Assembly (NCBI GenBank): GCA_002437285.1
Contig: DJOV01000053.1
Span: 1-19,923, forward strand
Direction: 5' to 3'
Length of the DNA: 19,923 nt
From: Prevotella sp. UBA6429
Lineage (GTDB): Bacteria; Bacteroidota; Bacteroidia; Bacteroidales; Bacteroidaceae
Every line of letters begins with the position of its first letter. Position 1 is the stretch's first letter. This document shows positions 6,564 to 14,145 of the stretch, one piece after another. The notes beneath the pieces are model-generated. The model worked only from the letters and a program-made list of their open reading frames with translations. It ran no database searches and was not told the origin of the DNA. A program made the position numbers and the translations under genes.

Positions 6564-9428
6564 ATGGCACAGTCAAAGGTTTTCGGGAAAGACACGGAGT
6601 GGATCAATGTGTGGGGCGCGCGTGTGCACAACCTCAAGAATGTGGATGTGAAGATACCGCGCCACTCGCTGACGGTCATCACCGGTCTGTCGGGGTCGGG
6701 CAAGTCGTCGCTCGCCTTCGACACCATCTACGCCGAAGGGCAACGTCGTTACATCGAGACCTTCTCGGCCTATGCGCGCAATTTCCTCGGAAACATGCAG
6801 CGCCCCGATGTGGACAAGATATCGGGCCTCTCGCCTGTGATCAGCATCGAGCAGAAGACCACCAACAAGAACCCGCGCTCCACCGTGGGCACCACGACGG
6901 AGATCTACGACTATCTCAGGTTGCTCTTCGCCCGCGCGGCCACGGCCTACAGCTACCTCAGCGGCGAGAAGATGGTGAAATACACCGAGGAGAAGGTCAT
7001 CGACATGATCCTGACAGACTATGTCGGACACGCCATCTATATCCTCGCACCCCTCGTCCGACAGCGCAAGGGACATTACCGCGAACTCTTCGAGAGCATG
7101 CGCAAGAAGGGATACCTCTACATCCGTGTGGACGGAGAGGTCAAGGAGATCACGAGGGGCATGAAGGTGGACAGATACAAGAACCACAACATCGAAGTGG
7201 TGGTGGACAAGCTCAAGGTGCAGGGCAAGGACGACGAACGCCTGAAGAACTCGGTGAAGATTGCCATGCGCCAGGGTGACGGTGTCATCATGGTCATGGA
7301 CCGCGACACGGGCGAGGCCAAGAATTTCTCCAAGCGCCTCATGGACCCCGTGACCGGACTTTCCTACGGCGAGCCAGCGCCCAATATCTTCTCGTTCAAC
7401 TCGCCCGAAGGGGCATGCCCGCATTGCAAGGGATTGGGCTATGTCAACGAGATTGACCTGAAGAAGGTGATTCCCGATGACGCGGTGAGCATACACGACG
7501 GTGCCATTGCGCCATTGGGCAAATATAAAAACCAGATGATCTTCTGGCAGATCGATGCCATTCTCCAGAAATACGACTGCTCGCTGAAGACGCCCTGCAG
7601 GGACATCCCTGACGAGGCGATGAGCGAGATCCTGTACGGTTCGCTCGAGAACATACGCATCGACAAGGACGTCATACGCACGTCGAGCGACTACTTTGTG
7701 GCCTTCGACGGTGTCATCAAGTATCTCAAGACCGTCATGGAGAACGACGACTCCGCGGCCTCGCAGAAGTGGGCCTCGCAGTTTCTGGCCGAAGCTGAGT
7801 GCCCGGAGTGTCATGGCAGACGACTGAAGAAGGAGAGCCTGGCCTACAAGATATGGGGCAAGAACATCGCGGAGGTGGCTTCGCTTGACATGGCCGACCT
7901 CAGGGAGTGGCTCGACCACGTGGAGGAGCATCTCGACGAGAAGGAGGGGAAGATCGCCCATGAGATCATCAAGGAACTGAAGTCGAGGGTCAACTTCCTG
8001 CTGGAGGTGGGGCTCGACTACCTCTCGCTCAACCGCCAGTCGGCCACGCTGTCGGGCGGTGAGAGCCAGCGCATCCGCCTGGCCACACAGATTGGCAGTC
8101 AACTGGTCAATGTGCTCTACATCCTCGACGAGCCGTCCATCGGCTTGCACCAGCGCGACAACCAGCGGCTCATCAACTCGCTGAAGGAGTTGCGCGACTT
8201 GGGCAACACGGTCATCGTGGTTGAGCATGACGAGGACATGATGCGCGCGGCCGACTGGATCATCGACATCGGGCCTCGTGCGGGCCGCAAGGGTGGCGAA
8301 GTGGTGTTTGAGGGAACGCCCGACCAGATGCTCCACCCGGCACGGACGCTTACTGCCCAGTACCTGACGGGCGAGAGGCAGATCGCCATCCCTGCCGCAA
8401 GGCGCAAGGGCAACGGAAAGCTGCTCAGCCTCAAGGGCTGCCGGGGTAACAACCTGAAGAACGTCGATGTTGACTTCCCGTTGGGTGAACTCATCGTGGT
8501 CACGGGGGTGTCGGGCTCGGGCAAGTCCACGCTCATCAATGCGACGCTGCAGCCCATCCTCTCACAACATTTCTACCGGAGCCTGCGCAAGCCCATGCCT
8601 TACGACAGCATCGAGGGCATTGACAACATAGACAAGGTGGTCAACGTGGACCAGAGCCCCATCGGGCGCACGCCACGCTCCACGCCTGCCACCTACACGG
8701 GTGTCTTCAGTGACATACGCTCCCTGTTTGTCAACCTGCCTGAGGCGAAGATCCGTGGTTACAAGCCGGGCCGCTTCTCGTTCAACGTGAAGGGCGGCCG
8801 CTGTGAGGCATGCAAGGGCAATGGCTACAAGACCATCGAGATGAACTTCCTGCCTGATGTCATGGTGCCTTGCGAGGTGTGCCACGGCAAGCGTTACAAT
8901 CGCGAGACGCTCGAGGTGAGGTTCAAGGGCAAGTCGATTGCCGACGTGCTCGACATGACGGTCAACATGGCGGTGGAGTTCTTCGAGAACGTGCCGGCCA
9001 TCCTCCCGAAAATCAAAGCCTTGCAGGATGTGGGGCTCGGATACATCAAGCTCGGACAGAACGCCACAACCCTCTCGGGCGGCGAGTGCCAACGCGTGAA
9101 GCTGGCCACCGAACTGAGCAAGAAAGACACGGGCAAGACGCTCTACATCCTCGACGAGCCTACGACGGGTCTCCACTTTGAGGACATCAACATGCTCATG
9201 GCGGTCCTGCAGCAACTTGTGGACAAGGGTAACACCGTCATCATCATCGAGCACAACCTTGATGTCATCAAGCTCGCCGACCACATCATCGACATGGGAC
9301 CGGAGGGCGGACGTAATGGCGGCCAAGTCATTGCCACGGGAACACCCGAGGAGGTGGCCCGTTGCCACAAGGGCTATTCGGCCAGGTTTATCCGCGAGGT
9401 GCTTGACAGGCAAAAACCGCAACGGTGA
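6564..9428 (+). CDS. uvrA: UvrA, excinuclease ABC subunit A (variant zinc module)
   Basis: This 954-residue tandem ABC ATPase recognises DNA lesions and loads UvrB in nucleotide excision repair. Its features are Walker A 1 GLSGSGKSS (41-49), signature LSGGES (496-501), Walker B LYILDEPS (518-525), Walker A 2 GVSGSGKST (648-656), the intact C-terminal zinc finger CEAC (747-750)/CEVC (770-773), signature LSGGEC (837-842) and Walker B YILDEPTTGL (861-870). The first zinc module is incomplete: the usual upstream CxxC is Asp261-Pro-Val-Thr264, while the downstream pair CPHC (285-288) and the later CPEC (413-416) remain. The canonical CPxH segment after the first ATPase core (about residue 128) is also absent. 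I chose the ATG at 6564 because homology starts there. The frame stays open upstream to 6372, but those 64 codons overlap the previous gene and look random. The length is normal for UvrA. Confidence 0.96.
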   Translation: MAQSKVFGKDTEWINVWGARVHNLKNVDVKIPRHSLTVITGLSGSGKSSLAFDTIYAEGQRRYIETFSAYARNFLGNMQRPDVDKISGLSPVISIEQKTTNKNPRSTVGTTTEIYDYLRLLFARAATAYSYLSGEKMVKYTEEKVIDMILTDYVGHAIYILAPLVRQRKGHYRELFESMRKKGYLYIRVDGEVKEITRGMKVDRYKNHNIEVVVDKLKVQGKDDERLKNSVKIAMRQGDGVIMVMDRDTGEAKNFSKRLMDPVTGLSYGEPAPNIFSFNSPEGACPHCKGLGYVNEIDLKKVIPDDAVSIHDGAIAPLGKYKNQMIFWQIDAILQKYDCSLKTPCRDIPDEAMSEILYGSLENIRIDKDVIRTSSDYFVAFDGVIKYLKTVMENDDSAASQKWASQFLAEAECPECHGRRLKKESLAYKIWGKNIAEVASLDMADLREWLDHVEEHLDEKEGKIAHEIIKELKSRVNFLLEVGLDYLSLNRQSATLSGGESQRIRLATQIGSQLVNVLYILDEPSIGLHQRDNQRLINSLKELRDLGNTVIVVEHDEDMMRAADWIIDIGPRAGRKGGEVVFEGTPDQMLHPARTLTAQYLTGERQIAIPAARRKGNGKLLSLKGCRGNNLKNVDVDFPLGELIVVTGVSGSGKSTLINATLQPILSQHFYRSLRKPMPYDSIEGIDNIDKVVNVDQSPIGRTPRSTPATYTGVFSDIRSLFVNLPEAKIRGYKPGRFSFNVKGGRCEACKGNGYKTIEMNFLPDVMVPCEVCHGKRYNRETLEVRFKGKSIADVLDMTVNMAVEFFENVPAILPKIKALQDVGLGYIKLGQNATTLSGGECQRVKLATELSKKDTGKTLYILDEPTTGLHFEDINMLMAVLQQLVDKGNTVIIIEHNLDVIKLADHIIDMGPEGGRNGGQVIATGTPEEVARCHKGYSARFIREVLDRQKPQR

Positions 9429-9462
9429 GATGGTGTTCTGCGGATGTGGAAGTCTGACAAAC

Positions 9463-9474
9463 CGGAACGTTCCG
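9463..9474. repeat. 12-bp perfect palindrome downstream of uvrA
   Basis: CGGAACGTTCCG is a perfect 12-bp palindrome, 34 nt after the uvrA stop and just before the repeat array. It could be an operator or part of a transcript end. It has no poly-T and may be chance. Confidence 0.35.
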
Positions 9475-9484
9475 ACGATGTGAC

Positions 9485-9630
9485 ATAGATCTCTTAAATT
9501 AGCAAACGCATTATAGATTCCTTAGATTAGCAAACCCATTATAGATTCCTTAGATTAGCAAACGCATTATAGATTTCTTAGATTAACAAACCCATTATAG
9601 ATCTCTTAAATTAGCAAACTCATTATAGAT
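9485..9630. repeat. Five 28-bp tandem repeats plus a 6-bp partial copy
   Basis: Full copies lie at 9485-9512, 9513-9540, 9541-9568, 9569-9596 and 9597-9624, then ATAGAT (9625-9630) begins a sixth copy that stops 1 nt before the ATG at 9632. Every unit begins ATAGAT, has the core ATTAGCAAAC (ATTAACAAAC in copy 4) and ends CATT. Only five positions of the 28 vary: 7 (C,T,T,T,C), 8 (T,C,C,T,T), 13 (A,G,G,G,A), 18 (A only in copy 4) and 24 (G,C,G,C,T). The outer copies 1 and 5 resemble each other, as do inner copies 2 and 3. The array is AT-rich in a GC-rich region, has no spacers and encodes no obvious peptide. It probably forms the 5' leader or promoter region of the lipoprotein gene. Confidence 0.95.
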
Positions 9631-9631
9631 A

Positions 9632-10207
9632 ATGAATAAGTTCCTGACCCTTTCCAGTGTGATTGCCGTGGCGTTGGCGCTTGGCAGTTGCGGTTCCAAG
9701 AAGTCATTCACGACCTTGCCGTCACCCGACGGCTCGTTTCCTGTGGTGGTTGACACGTCTGCTGAGGTTGTGGCCGATGCCAATGCCAACAGCGAGTTTG
9801 TCACGGTAAAAGAGGCTGCCGACCTGGTCCTGGGCCGTGCCGACCTCAAGACCTTGTCAGCCCATTATGGCTACAAGCGCGTGGACGGTTATGCCGTCTA
9901 TCGTCTCGACAGCTATGACACCATGCTTTACAAGAACTGCCAGCCCGCCAAGAAGGTGGGTGCGGGTGTCTATGCCGACACGCCGAAGCCCCTCAAGAAG
10001 GGCACGTCGAGCTATGTGGCCGTCAAGGGTGACGTGACCATTGGCGTGTTCAACCAGAAAGCTTACGACAACCTCGTGGCCCAGGTGAAGAACGGAGGAT
10101 TCCGCCTGGTGGAGCAGGGCTATGAGGACCACTACACCAACGGCCAGGTGGATGCCTACTGCTATGCCCAGCGCCGCACGGTGAGGCTGAGCAAGACCAA
10201 CCAGTAA
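9632..10207 (+). CDS. Small lipoprotein of unknown function
   Basis: The 191-residue protein has a lipoprotein signal: basic start MNKF, a hydrophobic stretch and the lipobox LGSC with the lipidated Cys at residue 20. The mature protein starts CGSKKS without the acidic patch associated with surface-exposed Bacteroidota lipoproteins, so a periplasm-facing location is likely. The rest is a compact soluble domain with no motif I recognise: an alpha-helical part at about 57-80 (TVKEAADLVLGRADLKTLSA), a beta-rich middle (YKRVDGYAVYRLDSYDTMLY) and a C-terminal AYDNLVAQVKNGGFRLVEQG segment. The middle and end vaguely recall stress- or peptidoglycan-associated small domains, but I do not assign a function. 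The start is fixed by the signal peptide and abuts the 28-bp repeat array. It is 16 nt upstream of the YitT-family gene and probably co-transcribed with it. Confidence 0.8.
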   Translation: MNKFLTLSSVIAVALALGSCGSKKSFTTLPSPDGSFPVVVDTSAEVVADANANSEFVTVKEAADLVLGRADLKTLSAHYGYKRVDGYAVYRLDSYDTMLYKNCQPAKKVGAGVYADTPKPLKKGTSSYVAVKGDVTIGVFNQKAYDNLVAQVKNGGFRLVEQGYEDHYTNGQVDAYCYAQRRTVRLSKTNQ

Positions 10208-10223
10208 TCCTCCGCTGATAGCC

Positions 10224-11159
10224 ATGAGTATATTCCAATCGAAGAAAAACGAAGGCAAGTTCCTCCGCCTCGTGCGTGACTACTCGGTCATCACCGTGGC
10301 CATGCTGCTCGGCGTGGTGGGTCTCAACCTCTTCCTGCTGCCCAACCAGATCACGATGGGCGGCATCATGGGTGTGGCCTCCATCGTCTATTGGGGCACA
10401 GGCATTCCCGCCCAAGACACCTATTTCGTGCTCAATGCCGTGTTGCTCATCGCTGCGCTGCGTGTGCTGGGCTGGCGCTTCTGCGCCAAGACCATCTACG
10501 GTGTCATCGTCTTCACCGTGGGCAGCACCGTGCTCCAGGGCATCATGCCGCCCGACCTGCATCTGCTGGCCGACCAGAAGTTCATGGCCTGCATGGTGGG
10601 CGCCGTGTTCATGGGTACCAGCGTGGGCCTGGGCTTGTCGGCCGGAGGCTCCACGGGCGGGTCGGATGTGGTGGCGGCCATGGTCCACAAGTACCGCGAC
10701 GTGTCGCTCGGCCACATCATCCTCTTCTGCGACCTGGCCATCATCACGTCGTCATATGTCGTGTTGCGCGACTGGGAGAAGGTGCTCTACGGCTATGTGC
10801 TGCTGTTCATCATCTCCTTCTGCGTCGACCACGTTGTCAACTCGTTGCGCCGCAGTGTGCAGTTCTTCATCATCTCCGACAAGTACCAGGAGATCGGCGA
10901 GGCCATCAACAAGATAGCCGACCGCGGGTGCTCCACGCTCAACGGCAACGGCTTCTACACGAAGAAGGGCATCAAGGTTATCTTCTGCATTGCCAAGAAG
11001 AGTGAGTCGAGTTTCATCTTCGACCTCATCGATGAGATTGATCCCAACGCCTTTGTGGCACAGTCGGCCGTGATCGGTGTTTATGGACAAGGCTTCGACC
11101 GCGTGAAGGTTCGCAAGAAAATCAACCTTCAGGAGATCAGGGAGCGGATAAGTGAGTAG
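10224..11159 (+). CDS. YitT family membrane protein (DUF161 + DUF2179)
   Basis: The 311-residue integral membrane protein has five or six helices in the first 205 residues (for example about 21-40 ITVAMLLGVVGLNLFLLP, 66-84, 90-107, 121-140, 164-181, 187-205). It includes the conserved glycine-rich GGSTGGSDV (141-149) of the YitT/DUF161 family. A cytoplasmic DUF2179 domain follows at about 210-295 (VQFFIISDKYQEIGEAIN, GCSTLNGNGFYTKKG). No transport substrate or reaction is established for the family. It follows the lipoprotein gene by 16 nt, suggesting one transcript and perhaps an envelope partnership. Transcription ends at the strong terminator about 70 nt downstream. Confidence 0.9.
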   Translation: MSIFQSKKNEGKFLRLVRDYSVITVAMLLGVVGLNLFLLPNQITMGGIMGVASIVYWGTGIPAQDTYFVLNAVLLIAALRVLGWRFCAKTIYGVIVFTVGSTVLQGIMPPDLHLLADQKFMACMVGAVFMGTSVGLGLSAGGSTGGSDVVAAMVHKYRDVSLGHIILFCDLAIITSSYVVLRDWEKVLYGYVLLFIISFCVDHVVNSLRRSVQFFIISDKYQEIGEAINKIADRGCSTLNGNGFYTKKGIKVIFCIAKKSESSFIFDLIDEIDPNAFVAQSAVIGVYGQGFDRVKVRKKINLQEIRERISE

Positions 11160-11192
11160 AGGGCGCGTGTGGCGAGAGCCCCGCGACAAAGA

Positions 11193-11220
11193 GTGATGCT
11201 CGCGACGTCGCGAGCGTCAC
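11193..11220. repeat. 28-bp near-perfect palindrome
   Basis: The core GCTCGCGACGTCGCGAGC (11198-11215) is an exact 18-bp palindrome. It extends through one T-G wobble (11197/11216) to GTGA (11193-11196) pairing with TCAC (11217-11220). It lies between the YitT stop codon and the bidirectional terminator. It could be a second 3'-end hairpin, a dispersed palindromic repeat or a protein-binding site. I did not notice a second copy in the window. Confidence 0.75.
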
Positions 11221-11225
11221 AATAC

Positions 11226-11279
11226 AAAAGGCAGACGGCGCCCGGTGGCCATGTGGTCACCGGGCGCCGTCTGCTTTTT
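11226..11279. terminator. Strong bidirectional Rho-independent terminator
   Basis: The stem GCAGACGGCGCCCGGTG (11231-11247) pairs perfectly with 11258-11274. It extends inward by three pairs (11248-11250 with 11255-11257, one G-T wobble), leaving an ATGT tetraloop. It is flanked by AAAA at 11226-11229 and TTTTT at 11275-11279, so each strand has a GC stem followed by a T-run. It serves the plus-strand lipoprotein/YitT unit and the convergent minus-strand helicase-to-BNR operon, whose stop codon is at 11299. Confidence 0.95.
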
Positions 11280-11298
11280 GTCAAGGGTCAGGGCTTGC

Positions 11299-14145
11299 TT
11301 ATCGCTTGAGGTATTTGCGGCCCTGTGTGACATAGATGCCATGGGCCATGGCAGTGAGGTTGACGGGCTGTCCGGCCAGCGTGTAGTGGCGTGAGGAGCG
11401 CTTGCGCTTGGTGATGGTCTTGATGGCTGTCGGCGTGTTGGCCTGCTGTATCTCAGCCTGTGTCAGTGCGATGTCGTAGAGACGGAAGTTGTCGATGGTG
11501 CCCACCACGTCACCGTTGTCGGTGTTGTTGTCCCACCACTGTGTGCGGCCGATGTAGTTGCGCGTGTCTTGCGCCTGTGACACCAGTTGCCAGGGCTCGT
11601 AGGTCACATTGTTGCCCTCGGCCACCTTCTCGCCGTCAGCGTAGATGGCGAGACGATGGTCCGCGGCGTTGAATGTCACGGCCAGGTGCACCGTCTTTCC
11701 GAGCGGCATCACCTTTGCCGATTCCACCATGAGCGTCTGTCCGCCCCCCATCTTGCTGCCGGCCGAGTAGTTGCCGGCAGCCGTCAGGCGCAGGAAGACA
11801 CTGTTGCCCGATCCCGATCCGAAGTCGTAGAAGCGTGGCAGCTTCTCGCGCCCGTTGAGTTTGACGTCGAGCATGAACGTGTAGGAGCGCAGCGCGCCCA
11901 CGAGCCCCGCTGGAGCCACGCCGTAGCCATTGGCGGCAAAGGCCACCGGCTTGTTGGCCGTCAGGTCGAGGGTGCCATTGACCTTGGCCGAGCCCTTCAC
12001 GGCCAGCTTGCGGCCATGTCCGCTGTGGTCGGCTACAGTGTTGTCGGCAGTGAGGTCAGCCTCGTCGAAGGTGTAGCTGACCAGCAGGTTCTTCTCCACG
12101 TTGCGAGGCATCACCACGGTCTGCCAGCGCACGGTGTCAGCGCCCACCGTGGCGGTGAGCGTCACAGGCGTCTCCTCGCTGGGCAGGCAGACGATGCCGT
12201 TGTTGGCGATGACGGCCGTGTTGCTGCTGCTCCAGGTCACGGGCAAGCCTTGCACGGTCTGCGGCAACACCAGGTCGGTGCGCACCGTGTCAGGCACGCT
12301 GATGAGCGATGCGATGAACTGGGTGCGCAGCGCTCCCACCTCGTCCTGGTTGAGCGCGCGGCCCCACAGTTGCGTACCCGTTGAGAGCGCACCGGCCTTG
12401 ACATTGCTGAGCGTCAGGCCCTTGGCGGGGATGCAGAGCTCCAGCAGTTCGTTGCGGTAGAGACGCAGTTCGCTGCCGTCATAGGTCACGGTGATGAGTG
12501 CGTCGGTGATGGTGGTGAGGTGTGTGTCACCCGAGGTGCCCGTGGAGTAGAGAGCCCAGTTGTCAGAGGTGTTGAAGAGGTTGCAGCTCGTCTTGGTCGT
12601 CTGCTCCCCGTTGGCCTTCATGTTGACGAAGAGTTGGTTGGAAGCCGAGAGGCCCACCGTCAGGTTGTCGCTGCCGAAGATCCATGTGGTGTCTGCGGCC
12701 TCACGGCTTGCCTCCTGATGAAGTTGGGCCGCCACGGAGAACGCCGTGTTGCCGGCAGCCTGCTTCATCTGCTGGTCAGCCAGGTTCACCGGCTGCTCGG
12801 GCAGATCGTAGTCGCAGACGATGCTGGTGGGGTACCCCTTGGGATAATTCTTGTTGACCATCCAGTAATAGTAGTCGCCGTTCATCCAGGTCAAGCGCAG
12901 CTTGCTGTTCTTCGATCCCGGCAGCATGAAGGGGCGCATGTTGTTCTTCGCCGAGTTGCGAGTGACTTGCTCCGTTGAGGCTATGGTGCCATCGTCGGCG
13001 ATGGTGTACTTCCATATCTCATAGATGCCATCCTTGTCATACGCCCCGTTGGTGGTGGGAATGGAGAGATAGAGCAGATGTGTGTCATCGGGGTCGATGG
13101 CCATGCCGCCGCTGTAGCAGCGCTCCGTCCGGTTCCAGTTCTGGTGGAAGGCGTGTCCGCCATACTGCAGCCACGTGTCGCTCCATGCCTTGCCCGTCCA
13201 GCGGCCGTAGTGGTAGACGTGCGTGGTCTTGGCGTTGTCGATGTGCACCAGGGCGATGACGGGTCGCTCCTCCTTGTCGAGGGCTATCTGCCACACCCAG
13301 TTGCGCACGTTGTCGCTGTGGTCTACCACCGTATAGGGATACTGTGAGAGGTAGCTGCTGGTCTTGTTCACGTTGAACGGGCCGTCGGCCACCGTCTTGA
13401 GCTTGTTGCCCTTGATGTCTCGGAGGATGGGTCCCTTGCCCTTGTTGATGTCGATGACGTTGAAGTACAGCCAGTTGGGCATCTCGTTGTCCGGATGCCC
13501 GGTGGTGTAAGCCAAGTAGATCTTGTCCTTGCCATTGCTCTGGTACTTGGCGTAGGGCCTTGCTCCCGTCGACTGCACGATCTGCTTCGGTCCGAAGTCC
13601 ACGGTCACGTCATCATTGGCGTCGGGCATGGTGATGCGCGCCATCGTCGGGTGCCAGTTGATGCCGCGCCAGCAGAGGTAGATGTGCGAGGGATCGTCGC
13701 TGAGGATGAATGGCGAAGGATAAGTGGTGTTGTTCTTTGTGCTGATGAACTTCTCCTCGCCCAGCTCCGAGATGTCGCCCGGCTTGACCGACACGCGGTA
13801 CCATATCTTCGGTTCGTCGGTGTGTCGTGTGTAGAAGATCATGACCCGCTCGTCGGGCAGCACGATGAAGGTGGGGTTGTTGTGGTCGTCGGGCTGGAAA
13901 GCCGATCGCACCAGCACCTCCGTTCGACGGTTGTGTACGAAGTCCATCTGTGTGGCCTTGACGTTGCCGTGCACGTCGATGTAGCCCAGATAGGACGCGT
14001 TGATCGATCCGCTGGCGTTCTCATAATGTAGCGCGCGCGGGTCGGCAAACCAGCACCAGGCACCCTCCTGGGTGACGGTGTGTGAAGCCAGCATGCTGAC
14101 GAAGGCCATCAGCGTCATGGCGATGGAAAGGAAAAGTCTTTTCAT
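11299..14145 (-). CDS. Secreted BNR-repeat (BNR_4-like) protein with LamG-like domains and a C-terminal tail
   Basis: The 948-residue protein starts with a signal peptide (MKRLFLSIAMTLMAFVSMLA). The N-terminal part, about 26-450, looks like a BNR_4-type beta-propeller (GAWCWFADPRALHY near its start, then repeated WxW/Asp-box-like strands). A LamG-like sandwich spans about 466-615, a bacterial Ig-like domain 618-680 (LPVTWSSSNTAVIANNGIV), and a second LamG/concanavalin-like domain 688-900 (VSYTFDEADL, GTIDNFRLYDIALT). A basic linker (KRKRSSRH) leads to a short Bacteroidales-type C-terminal motif, YTLAGQPVNL...GIYVTQGRKYLKR, resembling T9SS or surface-sorting tails. The family context suggests carbohydrate binding or cleavage (some BNR propellers are polysaccharide lyases or glycosidases), but I cannot identify catalytic residues. 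Its ATG overlaps the MATE stop codon by ATGA, so it is translationally coupled and last in the operon. Confidence 0.85.
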   Translation of the reverse strand: MKRLFLSIAMTLMAFVSMLASHTVTQEGAWCWFADPRALHYENASGSINASYLGYIDVHGNVKATQMDFVHNRRTEVLVRSAFQPDDHNNPTFIVLPDERVMIFYTRHTDEPKIWYRVSVKPGDISELGEEKFISTKNNTTYPSPFILSDDPSHIYLCWRGINWHPTMARITMPDANDDVTVDFGPKQIVQSTGARPYAKYQSNGKDKIYLAYTTGHPDNEMPNWLYFNVIDINKGKGPILRDIKGNKLKTVADGPFNVNKTSSYLSQYPYTVVDHSDNVRNWVWQIALDKEERPVIALVHIDNAKTTHVYHYGRWTGKAWSDTWLQYGGHAFHQNWNRTERCYSGGMAIDPDDTHLLYLSIPTTNGAYDKDGIYEIWKYTIADDGTIASTEQVTRNSAKNNMRPFMLPGSKNSKLRLTWMNGDYYYWMVNKNYPKGYPTSIVCDYDLPEQPVNLADQQMKQAAGNTAFSVAAQLHQEASREAADTTWIFGSDNLTVGLSASNQLFVNMKANGEQTTKTSCNLFNTSDNWALYSTGTSGDTHLTTITDALITVTYDGSELRLYRNELLELCIPAKGLTLSNVKAGALSTGTQLWGRALNQDEVGALRTQFIASLISVPDTVRTDLVLPQTVQGLPVTWSSSNTAVIANNGIVCLPSEETPVTLTATVGADTVRWQTVVMPRNVEKNLLVSYTFDEADLTADNTVADHSGHGRKLAVKGSAKVNGTLDLTANKPVAFAANGYGVAPAGLVGALRSYTFMLDVKLNGREKLPRFYDFGSGSGNSVFLRLTAAGNYSAGSKMGGGQTLMVESAKVMPLGKTVHLAVTFNAADHRLAIYADGEKVAEGNNVTYEPWQLVSQAQDTRNYIGRTQWWDNNTDNGDVVGTIDNFRLYDIALTQAEIQQANTPTAIKTITKRKRSSRHYTLAGQPVNLTAMAHGIYVTQGRKYLKR

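Noticed and set aside
5615..6727. 370-codon minus-strand open frame across the CHU_C gene and uvrA start
   Set aside because: It spans a divergent promoter region and is antisense to two well-supported genes.
6573..8336. 587-codon minus-strand open frame over uvrA
   Set aside because: It is a shadow of uvrA: rich in Val, Leu, His and Asp with no domain, while the plus strand has full UvrA motifs.
9485..9630. CRISPR array
   Set aside because: The copies are directly adjacent with no unique spacers and no cas genes nearby. They are plain tandem repeats.
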